From DATKKK01 sp035542975 (GTDB lineage: Archaea; Thermoproteota; Bathyarchaeia; Bathyarchaeales; Bathycorpusculaceae), in the NCBI GenBank assembly GCA_035542975.1, contig DATKKK010000091.1, forward strand, positions 1-6,546: a stretch of 6,546 bases of DNA. The letters are read 5' to 3'. The notes beneath the pieces were generated by a model. It worked only from the letters and a program-made list of their open reading frames with translations. It searched no databases and had not been told where the DNA came from. Shown here in pieces: positions 1 through 5,897 of the stretch. Made by a program: the position numbers and the translations under genes. Each line of letters opens with the position of its first letter. The first letter of the stretch is position 1.

Positions 1-563
1 TCTTGGAAAGCACTGTTACTCAATCCTACAACAATAGCATCTTTTCCTACAAGCACAGACTTGAGCGCTCTGTTATTGTTCGCAAGGAGATTTGAAAAGC
101 ATTCTAAGGTAAAATCTTCATCTATAGGTGAGAGTGCTCCAGGATTGAAGTCTCTTCTATAAACATAGGATTGCGTTAGATCATTATCCTTCATTATTTG
201 AATGACGCCCATACTAGTCAGTCTTACTGTTAATATTGTGCCGTCATCAAAAACAACTTCCAAATGGAACTTTTTTGTAATCGCTTTTCCACTTCTATGA
301 TAGAAGATTTCACCACCATATTCAGGGTCAAGAATCAAATTCACTCCATCGTCGAGTTTAACGCGTATTACGTTGCCACGGGATGTGACGGATTCAACTT
401 TTGTATTGACAAGCTGGTCAAAATCTTTTATATTTTTATTCAACATACCGATGGCTTGTAATTTTTTATAGTCCTGCAAATCATAAGATTTGACACATTT
501 GCCTCTAAGCTCCTTGTTCATCTGTTTCGCAAGAATATGTGCTTCGGGAAGCTCAATGCTCAT
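1..563 (-). CDS. Fpg/Nei-family DNA glycosylase-like protein, N-terminal part, cut by window edge
   Basis: I see an uninterrupted minus-strand frame of 187 codons running off the left edge. It starts MSIELPEAHILAKQM, close to the Fpg/MutM N-terminal signature (M)PELPEVE. Residues 1-130 would be the Fpg N-terminal beta-sandwich domain. Residues about 147-187 match the start of the helix-two-turn-helix domain: LKSVLVG then GLSNSAFQ, equivalent to the Fpg GIGNIY region with the DNA-contacting Asn (N183). The H2TH remainder and any zinc finger lie outside the window. Family members excise oxidised bases and nick by beta/delta elimination, using the N-terminal Pro as nucleophile. Here that Pro is absent (S-I precede the Glu), and the beta-clamp Lys of the RGK motif is Asn (N64 in SRGN), so chemistry may differ. 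The ATG at 563 is preferred over the in-frame ATG at 587 because AGAAGG lies 7 bases upstream and the family begins at xELPE. The gene is divergent from tpiA. Confidence 0.8.
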   Translation of the reverse strand, partial: MSIELPEAHILAKQMNKELRGKCVKSYDLQDYKKLQAIGMLNKNIKDFDQLVNTKVESVTSRGNVIRVKLDDGVNLILDPEYGGEIFYHRSGKAITKKFHLEVVFDDGTILTVRLTSMGVIQIMKDNDLTQSYVYRRDFNPGALSPIDEDFTLECFSNLLANNNRALKSVLVGKDAIVVGLSNSAFQ

Positions 564-570
564 GATATAA

Positions 571-576
571 CCTTCT
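571..576 (-). promoter_or_regulatory. Ribosome binding site of the Fpg-like gene
   Basis: Read on the minus strand, AGAAGG is followed by 7 bases and then the ATG at 563. It decides between two in-frame ATGs: the one at 587 lies upstream of this site and has no comparable motif. Confidence 0.5.
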
Positions 577-608
577 ACACGAATCATCAAATCAATTTCG
601 TATGTTAG

Positions 609-614
609 TTTAAA
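609..614 (-). promoter_or_regulatory. Possible TATA box of the Fpg-like gene
   Basis: TTTAAA lies within an AT-rich stretch. An archaeal transcript start about 26 bases downstream would fall near position 585, giving a leader of about 22 bases that includes the AGAAGG site. It would also exclude the alternative ATG at 587. The hexamer is self-complementary and short, so this is only a weak call. Confidence 0.3.
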
Positions 615-688
615 TGCATTACTAAGAAAACTTGACGCACGTTGAGTATTTCTGAGAAAAAGTATGCTAGTGAAACCAAACTTTAGGC

Positions 689-696
689 TTTATATT
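689..696 (+). promoter_or_regulatory. TATA box of the tpiA operon
   Basis: TTTATATT matches the archaeal TATA consensus well. A start about 26 bases downstream would fall near 719, leaving a leader of about 28 bases with the ribosome binding site at 735-740. I see no other good TATA box in the rest of the 183-bp divergent intergenic region on this strand. Confidence 0.5.
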
Positions 697-734
697 CCAA
701 AACCATATTAACAATCAGAATCAACGCTACAAAC

Positions 735-740
735 AGGTGA
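735..740 (+). promoter_or_regulatory. Ribosome binding site of tpiA
   Basis: AGGTGA, complementary to the archaeal 16S rRNA 3' end, sits 6 bases before the ATG at 747 and supports that start over the internal ATG at codon 9. Confidence 0.6.
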
Positions 741-746
741 AAACCA

Positions 747-1430
747 ATGCAGGAAAAGCTTAGACCACCGATGATAATCGTCAATTTCAAAACGTATTCC
801 GAGGCAACAGGACGAAAAGCCGTCGAACTAGCTAAAAATGCTGAAAAAGTCTACCATGAAACTAACGTTTCCACGGGAGTGGCTCCCCAGTTCGTGGACA
901 TAGCAACCGTTGCAGAAGCCGTTGAAATTCCGGTCTTTGCTCAACACGTCGACCCAATCAAACCAGGCGGCTTCACAGGACACGTTCTGGCAGACTCCGT
1001 AAAAGAAGCAGGTGCAGTTGGAACGTTGATTAATCATTCTGAGAGACAGCTTAAACTTTCGGAGATTGACGAAATAATCAAGTTGACGAAAGAGAAAAAG
1101 CTGCTTTCGCTTGTTTGCGCTAACAACCCGAGCATAAGCGCTGCTGTTGCAACTCTTAAGCCTGACATAATAGCCATCGAGCCTCCTGAGCTTATAGGCT
1201 CTGGAATCCCAGTTTCGAAGGCTAAGCCCGAAGTTATTATGGGCACGATTAAGCTTGTTAGAAAAGTTAACTCAGAAGTGACGATTCTATGCGGCGCAGG
1301 AATAAGTCACGGCGAAGACGTGTCAGCAGCAGCAAAGCTTGGAACGCAGGGCGTGCTTGTTGCTAGTGGCATCGTAAAGGCGAAAGACCCATATGCGGTT
1401 ATTCGTGAATTTGCAGACGCGATGAAGTAG
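747..1430 (+). CDS. tpiA: Triosephosphate isomerase, archaeal type
   Basis: This enzyme interconverts dihydroxyacetone phosphate and glyceraldehyde 3-phosphate in cytoplasmic glycolysis and gluconeogenesis. The 227-residue length is typical of archaeal TPI, which is shorter than the roughly 250-residue bacterial and eukaryal enzymes. Visible TIM-barrel landmarks: the substrate-binding Asn and catalytic Lys in VNFKTY (N13, K15); the catalytic His in NHSER (H97); the catalytic Glu and flexible loop 6 in IEPPELIGSG (E145, loop 146-152); and the phosphate-binding turns CGAGIS (182-187) and GVLVASG (202-208). All key residues are present, so the enzyme should be active. It is the first gene of a plus-strand operon, with its own TATA box and AGGTGA site. 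The next gene starts 17 bases after its TAG, so co-transcription is likely. Some eight residues precede the usual MIIVNFK start, a short extension also seen in relatives. Confidence 0.97.
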   Translation: MQEKLRPPMIIVNFKTYSEATGRKAVELAKNAEKVYHETNVSTGVAPQFVDIATVAEAVEIPVFAQHVDPIKPGGFTGHVLADSVKEAGAVGTLINHSERQLKLSEIDEIIKLTKEKKLLSLVCANNPSISAAVATLKPDIIAIEPPELIGSGIPVSKAKPEVIMGTIKLVRKVNSEVTILCGAGISHGEDVSAAAKLGTQGVLVASGIVKAKDPYAVIREFADAMK

Positions 1431-1436
1431 GGTGAG
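1430..1436 (+). promoter_or_regulatory. Ribosome binding site of the DUF89 gene
   Basis: GGGTGAG overlaps the last base of the tpiA stop codon and lies 11 bases before the TTG at 1448. The in-frame TGA at 1433-1435 sits inside this motif, so translation cannot start further upstream. The spacing is slightly long. Confidence 0.45.
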
Positions 1437-1447
1437 TTTGGACAGCC

Positions 1448-2329
1448 TTGAAAGTCGAACATGAGTGTTGCGCGTGCATACTGAGTCGAGCAGCAGCTGA
1501 AGCAAGAGAAGCAACAACTAATCCTGCACTACGCTTCAGAGCCATGACTGACGTTCTGCGGTTGCTGGCAAAAGAGTTCACGCCTTCAGCCGTTCCAGCT
1601 GATTTAGGCACGAAAAGAGACCGCTTAATAAGCAGAATCAGCGGCAACAACGACCCGTATAAACGAAGCAAGAGATTAAGCAACGAAAAAGCCCTAAAAC
1701 TACTAGCGTACGCCCGAAGGATTGTTGAGGAGGGCTATACCCAACAGGACAGGTTCAAGAAGGCTTGTCTATCTGCGATTGTCGGCAACATAATGGAATT
1801 TGACATTCCAGGCCACAAGTTCACGTCTACTTCTCTGAGAAAAAGTATCCGTGAAGCCTCAAAAGACTTGGCAGTAGATGACACGGGAAAGGCTTATGAA
1901 CTGGCAAAAAAGGCGAAAACCGTTCTCTATCTAACTGATAATGCTGGGGAGATCGTTTTTGACACTTTGCTCGTTGAGCAGTTGAAGAACATGGGTTTAA
2001 CTGTGATTGTAGCGGTTAAAGGCGGACCAATCATTAATGACGCTACTCTGGAGGACGCAGAAGCTTCGGGCATAAGCAAGGTTGCGGACAAAGTCATAAC
2101 AACGGGCACGAACACTGTCGGTTTGGTTCTAAACGAGGTTTCAGCAGAATTTCTCGACGTTTACAACTCAGTTGACTTGATTTTTGCGAAAGGCATGGGC
2201 TACGCTGAAACCTTGACAGAGTATAAACTGAAAAAGCCGCATGTGTTGCTTTTTAGAACCAAATGTAATCCAGTAGCAAACTATTTTGGTGTGGCGAGAG
2301 AAAAGAATGTGGCAAAGCTGATGCCTTAA
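1448..2329 (+). CDS. DUF89/ARMT1-like damage-control phosphatase
   Basis: 293 residues of the PF01937 family, metal-dependent phosphatases proposed to hydrolyse harmful or damaged phosphometabolites, including sugar phosphates and oxidised phosphopantetheine derivatives. The start is TTG: it is the only usable codon after the in-frame stop at 1433-1435, and the next in-frame ATG (codon 33) would remove the conserved N-terminal CxxC. That motif is seen here as HECCACILSRA (C7, C10), close to the archaeal stand-alone type. Residues 1-130 are mostly helical. The catalytic domain has YLTDNAGEIVFD (D164 and N165, predicted metal ligands), KGGPIINDAT (N197, D198), DLIFAKGMGYAET (243-255) and a late basic motif, RTKCNP (270-275). 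The active-site set looks complete. It lies 17 bases after tpiA and abuts the debranching enzyme, which suggests a repair role in carbohydrate metabolism. The actual substrate cannot be read from sequence. Confidence 0.88.
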   Translation: MKVEHECCACILSRAAAEAREATTNPALRFRAMTDVLRLLAKEFTPSAVPADLGTKRDRLISRISGNNDPYKRSKRLSNEKALKLLAYARRIVEEGYTQQDRFKKACLSAIVGNIMEFDIPGHKFTSTSLRKSIREASKDLAVDDTGKAYELAKKAKTVLYLTDNAGEIVFDTLLVEQLKNMGLTVIVAVKGGPIINDATLEDAEASGISKVADKVITTGTNTVGLVLNEVSAEFLDVYNSVDLIFAKGMGYAETLTEYKLKKPHVLLFRTKCNPVANYFGVAREKNVAKLMP

Positions 2330-4414
2330 ATGAAAACGCAGATTATGAACTTTAACAAGGAAACACTTTCCGATTTTGGCAAAGCAATCCGAAAAGAATG
2401 GATTATTACAAACGGTTTAGGCGGCTACGCTTCTTCAACAATATTAGGAATCAACACAAGAAAATACCATGGATTACTTATTGGCGCCCTTCGTCCACCT
2501 GGCGATCGAAGAGTTTGCCTCTCAAAGCTAGATGAAGAGGTAAGCATTCAAAACAACACTTATCCGTTGGGCGCAAACGAGTTTCAAACAGGCATTTTTC
2601 CAAAAGGGTATGATTTGCTTCAAGAATTTTCGCTCTCGCCGTTTCCGAAATACGTTTATGCAGTGCAGAATGTAGTGGTTCATAAGACTATTTTCATGCC
2701 TCACGAAAAAAACGTGACAATAACACTGTACAGAATCCTGAACAAAAACGATTTTGACGTTGGAATACGGGTTTTTCCGCTGATGAATTGGCGACCTTTT
2801 CATTCTGTAACGAACAGATGGAAAACATCACCAGGTCTAATCCAAAAACAAGAGAGCAGAGCATTTGAAATTCAGGTGGACGCTCCTCAATCCACGTTGG
2901 TTATGGCAATCACTGATGGACGGTTTTATTCTACGGAAAAATGGGTTGAGAGAGTATACTTCCGAGAAGAAGCTGCACGTGGAGAAAGCTGCTTGGATGA
3001 TTGTTATCAACCAGGGTATTTTGAGACTTTTGTAAAAGCTAAGAGGGATGAAAGCTTTGCGATAACTACGGTCGCGGATAAGGATGAGAATGTTGCACGA
3101 GAGATTATGAATGAAATGCCTTTGACTGTTTATGATGTGAAAGCATTGTACGAGAATGAAGCCAGTCGCCATGACAGATTCTTGACAGGGTTTTATGAAG
3201 AGAACAAGCATGTAGCAGTTTATGATTGGCTAAGCTGGCTGATTTCTGCTTCGAACGCTTTCATAGTCAGAGGCTCAAGCGCCGATCAGTTGTCTGTGAT
3301 TGCGGGCTATTACTGGTTTGAGGCTTGGGGAAGAGACACGTTCGTTTCTTTGCCTGGCTTGATGCTTACGACTGGAAGGTTTGAGGATGCGAGAAGAGTC
3401 TTGTTGAGTTTTAATAAGCATTGTAAGCAGGGTTTGATTCCAAATTTTATCTCCGAGTTTGAAAGCGAGCCCGTTTACAATTCTGTTGATGCGACGTTGT
3501 GGTTTGTGAACGCGGTTTGGCAGTACTTGAAACATACGGGTGATTTCAAGTTTGTTCGAGAACAGCTTTGGGAAACGTTGAAGGCTATCGTTGAAAACCA
3601 AGTTAGAGGGACGATGTTTGGCATTCATGTGGATTTTGATGGTCTGTTAGCTCATGGAGAGCGGTTGACGTGGATGGATGCAATGGTGGATGGTCAGCCA
3701 GTTACTCCTAGAAGTGGGAAGGCCGTGGAGGTTCAAGCATTATGGTATAACGCTTTGAGAATAGCAGAATTATTGGCGAATAGATTTAATGAGATTGGTG
3801 AAGCGGAAAAATGTGGGCTGTTGGCTGATAGGATGAAGAAAAGTTTTGTTGAGAAGTTCTGGAACGCGGAAAGGAATTGTTTGTTTGATGTGATAAGCTG
3901 GAACGAGCGAGATGGTTCGTTGAGGCCTAATCAGGTTTTGGTGGTTGCTCTGGATTTTATGATGCTGGATGCTGTAAAGAGTGAAGGTGTTGTTGATGTT
4001 GTGCAGCGTGAGCTTTTGACGCCGTTTGGTTTGAGGACGCTTGCAAAAAGCGATCCACGATATGTGGGTGTTTATGCTGGTGACAGGGGAAGCAGGGATA
4101 GAGCTTATCATAATGGTACGATTTGGCCTTGGCTGCTTGGTCCGTTTACGACAGCTTACTTGAAAGTTAAAGGCTCTTCGGAGTTTAGGCGTGAGTTTGT
4201 GTTTAAGAATTTTCTCTTTCCTTTGTTGACTGGGCAGGTGTTCGAGGCTGGTTTGGGTTTTTTGAGTGAGGTTTTTGATGGTGATGCACCGCACTTGCCT
4301 AGGGGGTGCGTTGCGCAGGCATGGAGTGTTGCCGAGTTGTTGAGAGCGTACGTGGAAGAGGTTGTGCCAGTTAGACCGAAGTATGAGAGGGAAGTTTTGC
4401 AGAAGTTAGTGTGA
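2330..4414 (+). CDS. Glycogen debranching enzyme, amylo-alpha-1,6-glucosidase (GH133 type)
   Basis: 694 residues, normal for archaeal and bacterial single-function GDE proteins. The enzyme hydrolyses alpha-1,6 branch linkages of glycogen or limit dextrin in the cytoplasm. The N-terminal GDE_N beta-rich domain (about 20-230) opens with EWIITNGLGGYASST (23-37) and RKYHGLL (44-50). The C-terminal (alpha/alpha)6 barrel (about 290-675) carries YYWFEAWGRDTFVSLPG (327-343), VDATLWF (386-392), LTWMDAMVDGQPVTPRSGK (446-464), LRPNQ (531-535), YHNGTIWPWLLGPF (593-606) and PRGCVAQAWSVAELLRAY (657-674). The conserved acidic residues at D336 and D450 are present. No GH13 transferase domain is present, so it should be hydrolase-only, unlike eukaryotic two-headed GDE. 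The ATG follows the upstream TAA with no gap and has no clear Shine-Dalgarno, implying translational coupling. An ATG at codon 6 is an alternative. The 3' end overlaps galT by 9 bases. Confidence 0.95.
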   Translation: MKTQIMNFNKETLSDFGKAIRKEWIITNGLGGYASSTILGINTRKYHGLLIGALRPPGDRRVCLSKLDEEVSIQNNTYPLGANEFQTGIFPKGYDLLQEFSLSPFPKYVYAVQNVVVHKTIFMPHEKNVTITLYRILNKNDFDVGIRVFPLMNWRPFHSVTNRWKTSPGLIQKQESRAFEIQVDAPQSTLVMAITDGRFYSTEKWVERVYFREEAARGESCLDDCYQPGYFETFVKAKRDESFAITTVADKDENVAREIMNEMPLTVYDVKALYENEASRHDRFLTGFYEENKHVAVYDWLSWLISASNAFIVRGSSADQLSVIAGYYWFEAWGRDTFVSLPGLMLTTGRFEDARRVLLSFNKHCKQGLIPNFISEFESEPVYNSVDATLWFVNAVWQYLKHTGDFKFVREQLWETLKAIVENQVRGTMFGIHVDFDGLLAHGERLTWMDAMVDGQPVTPRSGKAVEVQALWYNALRIAELLANRFNEIGEAEKCGLLADRMKKSFVEKFWNAERNCLFDVISWNERDGSLRPNQVLVVALDFMMLDAVKSEGVVDVVQRELLTPFGLRTLAKSDPRYVGVYAGDRGSRDRAYHNGTIWPWLLGPFTTAYLKVKGSSEFRREFVFKNFLFPLLTGQVFEAGLGFLSEVFDGDAPHLPRGCVAQAWSVAELLRAYVEEVVPVRPKYEREVLQKLV

Positions 4415-5452
4415 TATTGTTTTTCTCAGGCTTTCGGCGGTGGTTTCGGGGGTGACGGTGTTTATGTATACGCCCGTGCTTTTTTCGAAGCCTGCCCATG
4501 TTGCGAGTTTCGGGTAGACTTCTAGATGCCAATGGTAGTGTTTGGCGGCAGTTTTGTCTGCGGCTAGGTGGAAGCCGTAGTTATAGGGTGGATCGTTTAC
4601 GAGCGTTTTTAATGCGCTTAAGCATGTTTTTAGGGTTTCAGTGAAGCTTTTTGCTTCGGTTTCTGTCATGTCTAGAAGGGTGGTTTGATGTTTTTTGGGA
4701 AGTATCCAGAACTCTAAGGGGTTGATGCTGGCGTATGGAGCGAAGGCGGTGAAATGTTTGTTTTCCAGGATGTGTCTTGGGCTTTTGTGTTCTTTTTCTA
4801 TTATGTCACAGAATATGCAGGTTTTGTTTTTTGTGTAGTATTTTTTGCTGGTTTTCATTTCTTCTTGGATTGTTTTTGGGATGAAAGGTGTGGCTATGAT
4901 TTGGCTGTGTGCGTGGCTGAGCGAGGCGCCTGCTTCTAGTCCGTGGTTGCGGAAGATGGAGACGTATTTGACGTAGGGTTTTTTGCAGAGTATCCTGAGT
5001 CTGTAGATGTAGGCGTTTGTGACTAGTGTTAGGTGTGTGAGTTTTGCGTCGGCTGGGTGTTCGTTGTGGTTAGGGGATTCTATGATGACTTCGTGGTGTC
5101 CGATGGCTGGTGCGAGGTTGCTGGTTTTTTTGATTTGGTTTGAGGTTTTTTCTTTGTTTGGTGGCGTGAAGGCGGGGTAGAGGTTGGGTATGACGCGGAT
5201 TTGCCAGTCTTTGGTTCTTTTGCCATTTTGGTCTTTGGTTTTTTTGATGCCTTTGCTTGTTTTTTGGTAGATTAGTATGGCGGGTGGTGTCATGTGTTCG
5301 TTGCCTGGGCACATGGGGCAGGTTGCGTTGTTTTGGGTTTGTGGTGTGGGTTTTTGGGTTTTTGTGAAGTCTGTTGGTCTTCGTGCGCGTTGGGTGGCGA
5401 TGACAACCCAGCGGTCGAGGAGGTAGTCTTTGCGGAGTTCGTTGTAGCTCAT
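4406..5452 (-). CDS. galT: Galactose-1-phosphate uridylyltransferase
   Basis: 348 residues of the HIT-superfamily GalT. It exchanges UMP between UDP-glucose and galactose 1-phosphate (Leloir pathway) through a uridylyl-histidine intermediate. The start ELRKDYLLDRWVVIA (5-19) is typical. Predicted zinc ligands are C45 and C48 (CPMC), H129 (SPNH) and H180. The active site is SHAHSQ (H180, H182, Q184), with H182 as the nucleophile; Ala replaces the Pro of the bacterial HPH motif. A second CxxC (C212, C215 in CIFCDII) and the C-terminal HYHWHLEVYP (305-314) and GVYINTVTPE (327-336) also match the family. Residues 64-112 form a Lys/Thr/Asn-rich, poorly conserved insert, probably reflecting the A+C-rich coding strand. 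The gene converges with the debranching-enzyme gene, with a 9-base tail overlap, and has no Shine-Dalgarno before its ATG. A related nucleotidyltransferase specificity (ADP-glucose or other hexose-1-phosphates) cannot be excluded. Confidence 0.93.
   Translation of the reverse strand: MSYNELRKDYLLDRWVVIATQRARRPTDFTKTQKPTPQTQNNATCPMCPGNEHMTPPAILIYQKTSKGIKKTKDQNGKRTKDWQIRVIPNLYPAFTPPNKEKTSNQIKKTSNLAPAIGHHEVIIESPNHNEHPADAKLTHLTLVTNAYIYRLRILCKKPYVKYVSIFRNHGLEAGASLSHAHSQIIATPFIPKTIQEEMKTSKKYYTKNKTCIFCDIIEKEHKSPRHILENKHFTAFAPYASINPLEFWILPKKHQTTLLDMTETEAKSFTETLKTCLSALKTLVNDPPYNYGFHLAADKTAAKHYHWHLEVYPKLATWAGFEKSTGVYINTVTPETTAESLRKTISH
4417..4426 (+). terminator. Possible U-rich terminator of the tpiA operon
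   Basis: TTGTTTTTCT begins 3 bases after the debranching-enzyme stop. Archaeal termination commonly occurs at U-rich tracts without a stem. This one lies inside the convergent galT coding region, and the surrounding strand is generally T-rich, so the signal is modest. Confidence 0.3.
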
Positions 5453-5477
5453 GTTTTTAGTTGATTGGTGTTGTTTT

Positions 5478-5493
5478 GCTTTTAGGGTTTTCC
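5478..5493 (-). promoter_or_regulatory. Possible BRE plus TATA-like promoter of galT (leaderless)
   Basis: Read on the minus strand, GGAAAA (BRE-like purine element), CC and CTAAAAGC (TATA-like) are centred about 29 bases before the galT ATG. This spacing puts the transcript start at or within a few bases of the start codon, and no Shine-Dalgarno precedes the ATG, so the mRNA is probably leaderless. The TATA match itself is imperfect. Confidence 0.35.
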
Positions 5494-5568
5494 GAGAAAA
5501 GTGGACGGTGTTGTTGTTTTATGAAGCTGTGGTTTTTGATTTTTGGTGTTGCCGGTTTGACGGAAAAT

Positions 5569-5616
5569 AGCAGCCTAAACTGCTCTCGGAGAGAGCCTAG
5601 CCCCCCTATTTATAGG
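5569..5616. repeat. Cluster of three adjacent short inverted repeats
   Basis: AGCAG (5569-5573) pairs with CTGCT (5580-5584) around CCTAAA. GCTCTC (5582-5587) pairs with GAGAGC (5591-5596) around GGA. CCTAT (5605-5609) pairs with ATAGG (5612-5616) around TT. The first two overlap by three bases, so they compete or would need to shorten. The third contains a TATA-like core readable on either strand. Each stem is only 5-6 bp, but three within 48 bases is denser than the surroundings. Confidence 0.5.
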
Positions 5617-5684
5617 TTGAATTGTTGTTTGTGGCTGATTCCTCCTTATGATTTAAAGCGTAGTTTTGCTGAGATTAAAACGAG

Positions 5685-5740
5685 GTCTCAGAAGGATAAC
5701 TTGTGGAATTGGCTTCTGTGTTTTGATGATGGTTTGAGAC
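5685..5740. repeat. Interrupted inverted repeat
   Basis: GTCTCA (5685-5690) pairs with TGAGAC (5735-5740), and CAGAAG (5689-5694) pairs with CTTCTG (5713-5718). The left arms overlap by two bases. Together they could form a ten-pair stem with a side bulge on the right arm. It could be an RNA fold or a chance arrangement. Confidence 0.35.
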
Positions 5741-5862
5741 TGAAAACAGCCAATACAGGCTACCCCGTCTTAATTCCTGAGTTTTGACAGTTTGGGTTTT
5801 CAATGTTCGTTTAGCGTAAAAAAATCAATACCGACCTACCCCCTAGAGGGTTTCTGCAATAG

Positions 5863-5870
5863 TTTTATAT
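5863..5870 (+). promoter_or_regulatory. TATA box of the CPBP protease gene (leaderless)
   Basis: TTTTATAT is a good archaeal TATA match centred about 31 bases before the ATG at 5898. Transcription would start within a few bases of the start codon, and no Shine-Dalgarno is present, so a leaderless or nearly leaderless mRNA is expected. A C-rich inverted repeat (CCCT-AG-AGGG, 5841-5850) lies just upstream of the box and could be a regulator site. Confidence 0.5.
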
Positions 5871-5897
5871 GTAAACTGTCGAAATCAACCAATTCAC

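Larger units (their letters stand above)
5453..5897. other. 445-bp intergenic region between galT and the CPBP protease gene
   Basis: The two flanking genes point away from each other. I find no reading frame with recognisable protein motifs or a ribosome binding site, and no tRNA cloverleaf. The region does contain the proposed galT promoter, a cluster of three short inverted repeats (5569-5616), a longer interrupted inverted repeat (5685-5740), TATA-like cores at 5607-5614 and 5651-5656, three CTA-plus-C-run motifs (5596-5608, 5758-5769, 5835-5845), a run of seven or more A ending near 5824, and the protease promoter at 5863-5870. It may hold a small RNA gene or regulatory sites. Nothing here lets me name one. 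Confidence 0.6.

Noticed and set aside
264..461. Plus-strand 65-codon open frame
   Set aside because: It lies entirely inside the minus-strand Fpg-like gene, which has family motifs; the plus frame has none.
3770..4294. Minus-strand 174-codon open frame opposite the debranching enzyme
   Set aside because: The opposite strand encodes conserved GH133 motifs throughout this stretch. The long frame is explained by the G+T-rich plus strand, which removes stop codons from the complement.
5070..5312. Second minus-strand 80-codon frame inside galT
   Set aside because: It is an out-of-frame reading of the galT coding strand. Its Gln/Arg/Asn/His/Pro-rich, low-complexity translation shows no domain.
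5640..5647. Minus-strand AAGGAGGA, a strong Shine-Dalgarno-like sequence
   Set aside because: No ATG, GTG or TTG follows at a usable distance on that strand, and no coding frame continues from it.
5724..5743. Possible archaeal C/D-box sRNA (TGATGA, 10 bases, CTGA)
   Set aside because: The C and D' boxes have acceptable spacing, but no C' box follows and the next CTGA is over 30 bases away, so the standard two-guide layout is not met.
5461..5787. Plus-strand 108-codon frame in the intergenic region
   Set aside because: It starts with TTG inside the galT upstream region, has no ribosome binding site, contains many Cys/Ser/Leu residues with no recognisable motif, and crosses the inverted repeats. 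A real small protein is not excluded, but nothing supports it.
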